Shown here one piece after another: positions 11,001 to 21,377 of a stretch of DNA of 64,000 nt. Origin of the DNA: Cryptomeria japonica (taxonomy: Eukaryota > Streptophyta > Pinopsida > Cupressales > Cupressaceae); contig NC_081409.1 of assembly GCF_030272615.1 (NCBI RefSeq), forward strand, positions 880,928,220 to 880,992,219, given 5' to 3'. Under the pieces are notes generated by a model. The model saw only the letters and a program-made list of their open reading frames with translations. It did no database searches and was not told the DNA's origin. Positions within the stretch are counted from its first letter, which is position 1. Each line of letters begins with the position of its first letter. The position numbers and the translations under genes were made by a program.

Positions 11001-12162
11001 TATAGAGCAACCAGATGGGTTTTCCCTATCTGAAGATAGTGATATGGTGTCCAGGCTACATAAAGCATTATATGGGCTAAAGCAAGCACCTAGGGCATGG
11101 TATGAGCGCCTACATTCCCATCTTGTGAAGACTGGATTTGAGAGAAGAAGTGAAGATAGCAATATCTACTTGAAGTCTGAAGGAAATCAAATCCTGATCT
11201 GTGAGGTTTTTGTTGATGACATTATCTTTGGAGGAGATGAAAAGATGAGTCATGAGTTTGCTGATGAGATGAAGAAAGAGTTTGAGATGTCACTCATAGG
11301 GGAGATTAAGTTCTTCATTGGACTGTAGATCTAGTAGATGAAAGATGGAATCTTTATCACTCAGTCCAAATATGTCAAAGAGGTGTTGAAGACTTTTGGC
11401 ATGGAAGAGAGCAAACAGGTTGGTACACCGATGGTGACCGGTTGCAAATTGACAAAAGAGGATGATTTTGTATTGGTTGATGAGAAGGAATACCGATCAA
11501 TGATTGGTAAGTTGCATGATGTAGTGCATAGTAGACCGGATATTGTACATGCAGTTGGCATTACTACAAGGTTCCAGAAGAGTCCCAGAGAATCCCACTT
11601 GATTACAGTCAAGTGGATTCTTAGGTATCTGAAGGGAACAATTGACTATGGATTGTGGTACCCATGCAGCAATGATTTCAATCTGAAAGTGTTCACAGAT
11701 GCTGATTGGGCAAGTAATGTGGATGACCAGAAAAGCAAAACCAGTGGTGCATTCTTTCTCAGTGGTAGACTGGTCTCATGGATGAGTAAAAAGAAGAGTT
11801 GTATCTCTCAGTCTACAGTGGAAGTAGAGTATGTTGCATCTTTCATAAACTACACTCAAACAATTTGGATGAAGCATGTACTAGAAGGCTTCAAGATCCC
11901 TGTACCTAAACTGGTAAGTATATTCTATGATAATACAAGTGCTATCAATATATCAAAGAATCCAGTTTTACATTCTAGAACCAAGCATTTTGAGCTTAAG
12001 TATCATTTCTTGAGGGAAAAGGTTCAGAATAAGGAGATTGCACTAGAACATGTTTCCAGTAAGGAGCAGTTAGCAGACATATTCACCAAGCCTCTCCCAA
12101 AGACTACATATGTACACTTAAGAGGTGAATTAGGGGTATTGCCCCTTCCTGAGGTGAACTAA
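8071..12162 (+). pseudogene. copia gag-pol polyprotein, broken by six TAG stops
   Basis: One frame of 1,364 codons, with no frameshift, runs from ATG 8071 to TAA 12160. The stops are TAG at 8959, 9277, 10087, 11326, 11332 and 11335. Gag occupies 8071-8961 with a worn zinc knuckle (last Cys is Phe). The protease motif DSGCSHHMT is at 9115. The integrase zinc region starts near 9484 (WHRRLYH). The integrase core has His at 9679 where the first catalytic Asp belongs, an intact Asp at 9868, and Lys at 9976 where the catalytic Glu belongs. RT carries FVDD at 11209-11220. RNase H has FTDADW near 11692 and a terminal ADIFTKPL. The protein would have copied RNA to DNA and inserted it. This copy cannot, because of the stops and two lost integrase residues. 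Lineage within copia is not certain; Tork/Angela-like is my guess. Confidence 0.95.
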
Positions 12163-12404
12163 AAGTCACTGCTCCACATTAGTCAGGGATTGCAAAGTCA
12201 AATTTTTGTTGATTGATGTGTTGAAGGATGCTACTCCTCAGGGGGAGTACCATAATGGAACAAAGATGCTTGTGCCTCCACTTTGGCATTGTTGTCAAAT
12301 AGGGAGAAAGAGTGAAGCGAAAAGATATCTGCAGCAAATGGGGGAGAAGATGTGAAGCAGAGAAGATATCCTTGTATATTGCCATCAATGCCAAAGGGGG
12401 AGAT
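12163..12404 (+). promoter_or_regulatory. Post-pol spacer and polypurine tract
   Basis: About 230 non-coding bases end in CCAAAGGGGGAGAT (12391-12404), directly before TGTTGGCATT. The spacer holds a second GGGGGAG tract near 12240 and a GGGGGAG near 12340, possible extra plus-strand primers. Confidence 0.8.
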
Positions 12405-13967
12405 TGTTGGCATTATGTGAACCGACATGAAGACATAATGACATTGTATGTTGTCATTGATGTCAATATGTGACACGGTGAGAACCAACACATGAGATAG
12501 GTGAAAAGAGAGAGGAATTGACATATGTATGAACCGGCATATTTGTTCAAGATGAACCGACATGCAATTATGGGAACCGGCACATGGAAGCATTGTGTTA
12601 CTATCGGTTGGTAGGTAGTTTTGACTTCAGGATTTCTAGTTGGAGTACCTCAAGCTTGTGTGACTCAATCAGTGATCTTTGTGTGATGAGTTAGCAATAT
12701 AATGGAGAACAGATCATGTTGCCACGTAAGCTCTATGTGCATGAAGGATCTTGCATGAAGAAGACTATTCCTATCTACCTCGGGAATGTGTGAAGTTTGT
12801 CAAATGGTGATAACACGTGATGGGTTATCAGCCACCATGAAAATTGGTGGAAAATGGATGATGGAGAATGTCTTGAGATCGATTCAAGACTATTGCATTT
12901 AATGCAGTATGATTCAACGGTCAGGATTAAACTGCTTGAATTGCTTAACCTAACAGGTTTAGGGTTTAGGGTTCTTGCTATCAACCTGTCTGTTGCCTAT
13001 AAGGTCAATGTTGTGTTTCTTTCTAAGGTTGTTGGCAAAAGTTGTGAGTGTGTATCCAAGGGAAGTGATATGTGATTCTTGCTAGACCAAAGGAGAGAAG
13101 AGATACCTGCAAAGTGAATGTGCAGAAGGAGAAGAGGAGCCAAAACGGATCTACATTAGCATTGAGTGCTGTTATCAGATCATTGTAATTCTTGTTGATC
13201 TTTAACCACTTCAACAGTTGTGAAATCCCTTAACAGGGTAGCCTTAACTGGCTTGATGCAAAATCCCTTAACAGGGTAGTCTTAACAGGGTAACTCGAGG
13301 TTAATGAGTTCTGAGAAGCTATAGAGCTCTGGAGATCCTTTAGCTATTGAGTTCTTGAAATCCTCTAACAAGGTAACCCTAACCAAGTTTAACCCTTAAT
13401 CAGGTATTATAGCCATCCCTTAACTGGGTGATCCCTAACAAGATCGGTTCCTAGCAGAACCTATTGTAATATCTTTAACCAGACAAGGCTCCTAATAGAG
13501 CGGACTTCAAAAGAGTTCAAAAGAAACTTGTGGGTATTCATCCCCACTGTGGTTTTCCCTAGTTGGGTTTCCACATGAAAAATATGTGTGTCATGTGTAA
13601 TGCTTTTATCTTGTGATGCTTTGTTTTTACCTGTTGAGCATATGATGGTTCTATGTTTTATGCCTGTCTATAAAACATATTGAACTCACTCTTATGAAGA
13701 TCTGATGTTAGGTTACCTATTCATGCATGAGAGCGTAATGGTACTATAGTATTGAGCTAAGAGGAAAGCTTAGTGAGTGACTGGTTCATGACTGTTTGAG
13801 TTGTACTGGATGTTACCGATTGCACTCTATTTTAACTAGTATCCCTGCTTGTCAGTCATTTGCAGTATTTGCTATCAAACCAATTTTGGACTGTATTTGT
13901 GTTTGTACTGATTCACCCCCCCCTCTCAGTACTAGTTTGGTACTAGTGGTTCATCATTGAGTTATCA
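12405..13967 (+). repeat. 3' LTR of the dead copia
   Basis: 1,563 bp, TGTTGGCATT to GAGTTATCA. It keeps the 44-bp left end lost from the 5' copy. Its modules match the 5' LTR: telo-box doublet near 12957, CCCTTAACAGGG boxes near 13227-13290, the CACTGTGG and TTGGGTTTCCACA block near 13545-13575, and a terminal ATTCACCCCCCCCTCTCAGT. The TATG array follows directly. Confidence 0.92.
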
Positions 13968-14150
13968 TGTAGGTAGGTAGGTAGGTATGTATGTTTGTGT
14001 ATGTATGTGTATGTATGTGTATGTATGTATGTAGGTATGTATGTATGTGTATGTATGTATGTAGGTATGTATGTGTATGTATGTGTATGTATGTGTATGT
14101 TTGTGTATGTATTTGTATGTATGTGTGTATTTATGTAGATGTATGTATTT
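13968..14150. repeat. (TATG)n microsatellite, right arm
   Basis: TAGG repeats followed by TATG and TGTG variants, the continuation of the array that ends at 6464. It shows that the dead copia interrupted a pre-existing microsatellite. Confidence 0.9.
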
Positions 14151-14340
14151 ATTTTCTAATTTTCTAAACTAATATGATACAACAAATACAAAAAAAAATT
14201 AAAAAAATGAAAAGCTATTTAAAAAAACTTAAAAAAACTAATTTGCTATCAAAAAACTAATTTTCTATTAAAAAATATTTTTTTTAAAAACACATAAATT
14301 AATATGATACAATAAATAGAATTTTTTTTTAAATTTAAAA
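14151..14340. repeat. A/T-rich low-complexity tract
   Basis: Runs of AAAAAA, CTAATTTTCTA and a repeated AATATGATACAA(C/T)AAATA phrase (near 14171 and 14302). No gene is visible. Confidence 0.7.
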
Positions 14341-14665
14341 AAGGGACTTATTGCCGAAACACTTTCGGCCGAATCTCTGCAATTCTTTTCGCCCTCCTGT
14401 GCAACTCCAAGCCTCTCAATGCAAAATGAGGGGCTTGGGTAGATTTTCGGGTTCATATAGTGGAAGGGGTTTCCAGTCAGAAACCCATTGTCATGCGAGC
14501 ATTGTGTGGCTGCCAAATCAGTCCAGGTCGGAACCCTTCCAGCCAGAATAGGCATTGTTAGCCTAAAGTGCGACACAAATCCGTACGATCACCCCGTAAG
14601 TCCAAGTTTTTTATTAATTACCACTAATTCATCCCCCCTCTCAGTGGTCCATTCATGTTCTAACA
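14341..14665 (+). repeat. Probable LTR remnant (3' end only)
   Basis: A less AT-rich block ends in ATTCATCCCCCCTCTCAGTG and then TTCTAACA, the same kind of LTR terminus as the copia LTRs here (ATTCACCCCCC...CTCAGT, then a terminal ACA). No primer site follows. The body contains paired phrases such as CTTTCGGCCGAA but no convincing frame. I read it as a truncated solo LTR of another copia family. Confidence 0.45.
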
Positions 14666-15879
14666 GTTACAATTATAAAGTTTATACATAAAGTTTTAAT
14701 ATATTACTAGTAGCCTACACAATCCAATTTCTAATATAATTTTTTAGTTTTTAAACTTTAAGGTCATATGCAAACCAATTTTTTTTAACCATGGTATTAG
14801 TTATTAGCTCTATATTGTGATCTAAATTAGTGCCACCTAAACCTTTTGCCACAACCAAAGAGTTCACAAGATGTCAATTATTGAAGCTCCATCTCTACAT
14901 CACCATCATCGACGAAAACCCCCCATTCACCAGCTTTGTGACTAACACCACCAACCTACCACACAACCTTTAAATTTTTTTTTGAATGTGGTGTTTTTTC
15001 TTTGGCATAATTCGAGCATATGGTGCAATTTTTTTGAAATAGATATTTGTTGGAAATCTACTTCTAAGAACTAGCTGGCCAAGTTGGTCATTTTATTGTT
15101 AATTAAAATTAGATTGTCTTTTTTTTATGTTCATAAAATTTGATCAAAATACTTAATTTTTATATATTCAAACTTAACTTTATCATATTTAAATTGGTAG
15201 TTTTATTTTTTTTATTGATCTAAATTATAGATATTGATATTTAAAAAATTGGTTTATAAAAGTTGGTAGAGATGGACCAAAAGACTTTAAAAAATATACA
15301 AAATAAATGCATAAAAATTAATGAATTTGTAGTTGCATTCCCAAAAAATTTAATTTCTAAGTCTTGTAATAACATTTCTATATTACCTCAATAATCCTAC
15401 CCAATGTTTTTAATTATAAAATCTTTTTTTAAACTAAGCAATTTTGAGCATAATAAGAAAGCTAGAAGTGAATTATATATTGTATGAGTACTTAAGTCAA
15501 TTGGTATATGGTATCAACCATTTTGGACATCTAAAAATTAAGAAAATTCAATGCAAACATTCCAATTGTAAAGTAGTAGGTGTTTTCCTTTCTTATTATG
15601 TGTTTTCCCCTCATCCTTACATCATACAACTTTAACTCCATAAGTTCTTTGGTTTTATAATAGCCTCAAATAGCCTCAACACAATAGTTTCTATTGGGTT
15701 TGATTCTTTGGAAACTAACAATAATGGATCCTGTGAACATTACAAACATCCCCAAAAAATTGTGCCCAAAGTGTTTCATGAGGTACATCTTCTGATAAAC
15801 CTACGGTTGTCATTTTTCCCATCAAAGATTTTAATAATGCATGTCAAAGTTTATAACAACATACTTTGATAAGGTATTT
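14666..15879. other. AT-rich intergenic DNA, nothing recognised
   Basis: Long A and T runs, no frame above about 60 codons with any familiar motif, no tandem repeat and no LTR terminus found on either strand. Confidence 0.6.
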
Positions 15880-16980
15880 TTTTCGGAGGGACCCCGTTGA
15901 AATCATGGACTCCTCATGAGGTCTGTTTGGATGGCATCCACAACTTAGCAATAGTTTTTTTATGTTTTACTTAGATGAGGTTAACCATGTTTAGGCTATT
16001 TTATAGCATGGCCCTTGGAATGTCAGGTCTACTTTTTTGGTTTTTCAACCTTGGTCACAAGGATTTATAGTCTCTGATGAAAAAAGGCTTTGTGTCCTTG
16101 TCTAGGTTTAATTAAATGGGTTGACATTGCCTTGTTGGCCATTTTTTCTTGTCATTGCCCAATATTTAAGTAAAGTTGTTTATTTCAAATCCAATCACAT
16201 TTATAATGCTTGACCCTAAAAAATGGTATTTTTTGAAGTTGATTTGAATTGTGACCTCAAAGAGAGAATTAATATTCAGATAGGAGGTCTGTGTTACACC
16301 CAAAATGTGTTGTATCTAGATTCACTGAATACTTATATTTGTTGCCAATATTCTAAACACAAAATCAAGTACTATCCTCTGGACACTCCACAGTTTAGGT
16401 TACCTCCTAGGGTTGGTGAATATCAACATTCTCCTAATATTTCCAAGCTAGAAGGAAAATGGACTATAGTTACTAGCAAGGATAAACCCTCTCGTAATTC
16501 CAGTAATGGCTTGACTAAAACAAGTTATTTAGCTACCATGGAGCTACCACCACTGACACCTATTTTTAATAAAGGAAAGAAGACTATTATTCTCACCACC
16601 ACTGAGGCTTATATTTATTCTTCTTTTGTGTAGATACTCCAACCTATGTTGGTGTTTTTGTCTCAAACAACATGCCTTCATCACTCTCATATCCCATCTG
16701 AGTGTGTAGATGAGGGTGTGATTGTTCTAGAAAATAATTTGGTGGTCTTCTCGGCTTCTATTCTATTGCTAATATTTTGAATAATTATTTCTCTTGTCTT
16801 GAGGACAATGATAATATGCATGATGTGGATTCCTTTTTTTTTGTGTCATGGAATGTCTAAGGTCTTAATGACCTTGTCAAGAAGAATTCTTTGTAGGATA
16901 CTTGACAAAATTAAATTGGTGGGTATGTGCACAAAGTTGGGGTACCAAAAGGGGGTCTTAAGATGCAACCTTTTTTTTTT
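15880..16980 (+). pseudogene. Decayed LINE (L1-type) fragment: end of ORF1, start of ORF2
   Basis: The open piece 16223-16633 reads FFEVDLNCDLKERINIQIGG and then a worn zinc knuckle (CCQYSKHKIKYYP). This is the order seen at the end of the DUF4283-type domain and CCHC knuckle of plant L1 ORF1. Weaker matches to that domain extend upstream to about 15930. Near 16845 the frame reads SWNV, a TAA stop, then GLNDLVKK, like the SWN-RGLN opening of the L1 endonuclease, and it decays after about 30 codons. A 5'- and 3'-truncated, dead copy; no target duplication identified. Confidence 0.65.
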
Positions 16981-18000
16981 TTTTTAAAACTGAAATCAAC
17001 AAAGTCTGAATTTCGATGATGAATTGAACATAGTTACACTCCAAATTTGAAGATGCAACAAGAACAAGAGTTGAAGTGCTTCAAGTCTACTTTTTAAAAT
17101 GCTAATTTATTTTCAAAATGGTGGAGATTAAGGGCTTAAAAAAGGGGGGCCACAAAAGGTGGTCTTGTTTTTTATGGAAAAAACATAACATAGCATATGT
17201 TGTGGCCCCCCTAAAATGTGAACTTTTTTTTTGAATTTTTAAAATCACTACAGTGAGAAATTAGCTAACACCTTTTAATTTATGTCATATTTTTCAACTA
17301 ATTTTTTAATGAGTATCTAATTTTTTTTTAGTAATTTTCAAAGTGGACACATTCTGAAAAACAAAAATTTGAGCGTGCTCCCCCTTAAAATCATTGAAAA
17401 CTAATAAAATATATATATATTTTTAAAATTGTGTAGAATGGAGTCTAGTTTCTAAAAATGTAAGTTTCTTCAAAATCTTATGAACGTGTAAAAAACTATA
17501 CCCAAAATAGTGCATGTTGGTTTTTGACAAAAAATAGACACACTAACAAAATAAATTATAGATGAAAGACAATGAAATCAAATTTTGAAATAAATTACAT
17601 GGTTGGATAGCTAAGAGGGAGCTTAAGTTCTCCCTCCTTTTTTTTAATTGTATTGAAGCACATGCAAACTTGATGGAGAACACGACAAAAAATATGTCAA
17701 AATTTTCAATCTTCTGATAAAACACATCTATAGCTTAAAATGGTTGTCCAAACCTTTGGGTTGGATGCCCAAGGCAAATCCAACCCATAGGGTTGGTGTT
17801 TCCCAAAGCGCGCCATTTGGCGCATGCCAAATATGGCACTCTCCAGACTTAGCGTGTACCAAATTTAAACAATGGGTTTTCCCATTTAACGCATACCAAA
17901 TGTGGTGCTAGCCCTCTAGAAAAATTCCATTTTTCACATTTAGTGCACGCCAAATGTCTAGCATTGAAACAATGTTTAAGATATTTTATTCATTGTTAGT
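16981..18000. other. AT-rich intergenic DNA with a small dispersed motif
   Basis: No gene seen. Between about 17806 and 17960 a phrase of the type GCGCATGCCAAATATGGC recurs three to four times, worn (GCGCGCCATTTGGCGCATGCC, AACGCATACCAAATGTGG, GTGCACGCCAAATGT). It may be a short decayed tandem repeat. Confidence 0.5.
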
Positions 18001-19775
18001 TTAATTGAATTTTTGAAACTTAATCTACACTCAAACTCTCTTCCTCATCCTATCTACCTCACATTCCCTCCTTAGCCTAAGTTCTATCCTCATCTCCCTC
18101 TTACATTGATTCTCTCAATCGTTACATATTCTTCCCACCTTCTCTCCCTATCTATACCCATATTTCCTTGCCTCCTTACCTCAGTGCCTATCCCTTCATG
18201 TCCCATTAGCTATCTCTCTCCTATATCTATATCTACCTATTGTGTCTCTTATTGATCCCTCCTTCTAGGCTCTAAGTAAACCACCTCTATTTCCCTTTTA
18301 CATATTTCTTTCTCTCCCTCTACAATTCTCTCCCTACCTAATTGCCCCTCTTTCTTGCTTTGTGAACTCTCCCCCTCACCTATCTACCTTTACTATCTTT
18401 AAGTATTTCAAACAAATCACCATCTACCTCTTCTCCCCTCCCTCTTTGTCTTTGTTCCTTTCTCTCTCATTTTATATCTCACTCCCCTCTCTCAATTATG
18501 GCCTCTCCCTCCTCTATCTCCATTTGTCGAGGTATCCACCTCTATTCATCTCACATTGAGCTCTTGAGGTATCCATATTCATTCATGTCCCATTACCCAC
18601 CTCTCAAGATATCCACCTCTATCCATCACATATTGATCTCTCAAGGTATTCATATTCATTCATGTCCCATTACCCACCTCTCGAGGTATCCACCTCTATC
18701 CATCTCACATTGATCGCTCTCCCTAGTTAGGTCTCTAACCTCTCTCTCTCCCTCTAGGTAAATCTCCTATCTCTCCCCTCTAGGTATCTCACCTCTCAAA
18801 ATCTATCTCTCTAGTTAAATCTCCTTCTCGGTCCACGTTTATCTCCCTTCCCTTGTACTTCCATCTCTCTCTATGAACTAGATCTTCTATTCTCTCTCCC
18901 TTTACCTCTTCTCTCTATTCATTGTTATATCCCTACTCTTCTTTGCCCCTCCCCTCTCCAACTCCCACAATTCCCTTATTCTCCTATCCCTCTATATCTC
19001 CCTCTCTATCCTTACACCTATCTCTTTCCCTCTCTCACCTCTTTCCCTAAATCTCTCTCATGTTTCTCTCTCTATCCCTCCCACCCTCCTTAAAACCCCG
19101 TCTCACATATCTCTCTTCTTTGTGCCTCTCACCTCCCTTCCCCTCTATGTCCTTTATCCCTAAGTATCTCATTCCATTCATGTTTACCTCTCTATTCCCC
19201 CCACCTAGGTTAATCCCCCATCTCTCCTCTCCCTCCACTCTATGTCCTTTATCCCCAAGTTTCCCACCTCTCTCTCCCCTCTAGGTCTCTCACCTTGATT
19301 CCCCTTTATGTCCCTTATCCCTAAGTATCTCATTCCCTTCATGTTTAACTTTGTATCCCTCTCATTCTCCTTAATCTCGCATCTAGGCCTCTCACATCTC
19401 TTCTTGTCTATGTTCTTTATCCACAAGTATGTCATTCTTTTCATGTTTACATCCCTATCCCCAACCCTCCTCAAATGCCCATCTCACCTCTCTCTCCCCT
19501 CTAAGCCTTTGACCTCCCTTCCCCTCTATTTCCTTTATCGCCAAGTCTCTCATTCCCTTCATGTTTACTTCTCTATCCCTCCCACCCTCATTAAACCTTT
19601 GTAGCTATCTATCCCCTCTAGACCTCTCACCTCACTTCCCTTCTATGCCCTTTATCACCAAGTCTCTTATTCCCTTCATGTATACCTCTATGTCCCGCCA
19701 CCCTTCTTAGACCCCCATCTCACCCCTCTCTCCCCTTTAGGTATATCACCTCTCAAAATATATCTCCCTAGTTAA
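18001..19775. repeat. CT-rich minisatellite, left part (unit about 120 bp)
   Basis: Strand-biased pyrimidine DNA. From about 19050 the phrase CTTCATGTTTACCTCTCTAT recurs near 19060, 19178, 19338, 19440, 19559 and 19678, mostly 100-160 bp apart, each with CCTTTATCCCCAAGT and CTCTAGGTCTCTCACCT in between. A shorter repeat of CTCGAGGTATCCACCTCTAT lies at 18520-18720. The array stops at 19775 in CTAGTTAA and resumes after element M at 32133. Open frames across it are compositional artefacts. Confidence 0.8.
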
Positions 19776-20057
19776 TGATGGACTTGAAAAGCACTGAGAG
19801 GGGGGGTGAATCAGTGACACCAAAACAAACACAACTTCAAACACTAACCGGTAGATAAACTTAACCAGGCATTTAAAAAAAATACATTCTATCCAAAATG
19901 AAATTAAAACATCCACATAAAGTAGAACATCCACCATAACACAAGTGTTTCTATGTGAAAAACCCAAATAGGTAAAAACCACGGTGAGATGGAACTCACA
20001 AGTTAACTATCTGCAACAATAGATAACTGACTGGTTAGGGTCTTACAAAGTTCTCTA

Positions 20058-20519
20058 TGTTGAAATGTGGCGACTGATCAGCAAAGTACTGTACAATCAG
20101 CACGTATCGTCGCCGGGGTTCGGGGCCGGGCTGGGCCTTGGGTAGGTGTTCGGGGGTGGCAGCCCCCAAGAAAAGTAGGGGTTCAGGGGCGAGAGCCCCC
20201 AAGAAAATTTTTTTGGGGTATTTTTTTTTATGAAAACCAACATTGTAATAAAACCCTAAAAAGGCCGACTTTGTTTTTGCCCTAAAAACACATGTTATAA
20301 GTGGCTGGGATGCTTAAGGCATTGTAAGGTTGATGTACTATTTTTTCTAGATAATAAGAAAGATTGGACGGTTGTGTATGGTGGACATAACCCATTCTGG
20401 GTGAACCACATTAAATATCTGCGTTATTTGTGTTTTGTTTTATTTCTTTATCTTTTGTATTTAAATCTGCATATAATTGTTAGTTCATATTTGCTTCGGA
20501 TCTGCTTGAAACCCTAACA
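20058..20519 (+). repeat. 5' LTR of the TNT1-like copia
   Basis: 462 bp, against 405 bp for the 3' LTR. The extra length is in a G/C-rich stretch (20104-20212) where a GGGGTTCGGGG...AGCCCCCAAGAAAA unit occurs twice here and once in the 3' copy. Each unit can form a short GC hairpin (GGGGC...GCCCC). It ends GAAACCCTAACA. Confidence 0.92.
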
Positions 20520-20521
20520 AT

Positions 20522-20533
20522 TGGTATTAGATT
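20522..20533 (+). promoter_or_regulatory. Primer-binding site, worn tRNA-Met type
   Basis: TGGTATTAGATT stands two bases after the LTR end. It is the TGGTATCAGAGC site with C-to-T and GC-to-TT changes. Confidence 0.8.
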
Positions 20534-20570
20534 GAGGTTTTATGTAAATTTTCAGGACTTTTAGATTTGA

Positions 20571-21377
20571 GTGGGAGCAATGGAGGATTCCAAATTCAAG
20601 GTCGAAAAGTTTAATGGCCAGAATTATCAGTTATGGAAAATGCAGATGGAGGATTACCTGTATCAAAAGGATTTGTGGCAGCCATTGGAAGGAAAGGCAA
20701 AGAAAGCGACCACAATGTCAGATGAAGAGTGGGACATTTTAAATAGAAAGGCACTGGGATCCATTCGATTGTGCCTTGTGCCATCTGTAACATTCAATAT
20801 AACAAAAGCAAAAATGGCTGTAGATTTGATGGCAACATTGGCTAAGTTGTATGAAAAACCCTCGACTTCGAATAAGGTATTTCTTATGAAGCATTTGTTT
20901 AATTTGAAAATGAGTGAGGGAGGATCTATAGCGGAGCACTTAAATGAATTTAATACAATCACCAGTCAATTGTCTTCAGTAAAAATTACCTTTGCAGAGG
21001 AGGTTAGGGCTCTCTTGATTTTATGTTCTTTGCCAGAAAGCTGGAATAGCTTGGTTATGGTTGTAAGTAACTCTATCTCTGGTTAAAATACTTTGGTATT
21101 TGATGATATTGTTGGTGTTATCCTAAGTGAGGAAATGCAAAGGAAAAGAACAGGTGAGACTCCAACATCATTGGGTAGTGTTTTGAATGTGGAGAATAGA
21201 GGAAGATCAAAGGAAAGAGGAAAAGGCCCTTGGAATGAGAAGTCATGAGGGAAGTCAAAGAAAGGACACTCTCAATCTAGAGGAAAGAAAGATTGCTGGT
21301 ACTGTGGAAAGCCTGGTCATCTAAAGAAAGACTGTTGGTCTCGGGAAAACAAAGAAGGAGACAAAAATGAAAAATGA
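20571..21377 (+). pseudogene. TNT1-like Gag
   Basis: Gag begins at about 20571-20580 (MEDSKFKVEKFNGQNYQLWK, the usual TNT1-type opening). It is open to a TAA at 21084, then TGA at 21246, then a perfect CCHC knuckle CWYCGKPGHLKKDC at 21294-21335. It ends in a TGA at 21375. The pol frame begins one base over at 21367 within AAAAATGAAAAATGA, so a 1-base slip separates gag from pol. TNT1-type elements normally use one frame, so I take this as an indel in an A-run rather than programmed shifting. Confidence 0.92.

Larger units (their letters stand above)
6465..13967 (+). mobile_element. Full-length, dead Ty1/copia retrotransposon
   Basis: The order is LTR, tRNA-Met-type primer site, a single-frame gag-pol with six TAG stops, PPT, LTR. 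Both flanks are TATG microsatellite, so any target-site duplication is hidden. The copia order (protease, integrase, RT, RNase H) is clear from motifs. The PPT and LTR-start block it shares with pol-less elements 1 and M makes it a model for the enzyme donor of those families. The LTRs differ mostly by transitions plus a roughly 30-bp indel near 7295 / 13280. Confidence 0.93.

Noticed and set aside
443-12162. Alternative genetic code with TAG as sense codon
   Set aside because: All-TAG stops are tempting, but the elements also have lost catalytic residues and worn zinc knuckles, and the stops are in decayed copies; CAG-to-TAG decay is simpler.
14268-14576. 102-codon minus-strand frame and overlapping plus-strand frames near 14351-14691
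   Set aside because: Part is A-rich tract and part is an LTR-like remnant; no domain or conserved wording.
16223-16633. Stand-alone host gene of 136 codons
   Set aside because: The VDL...INIQIGG block, the knuckle, and the SWNV/GLN start downstream fit a decayed plant LINE better than a host gene.
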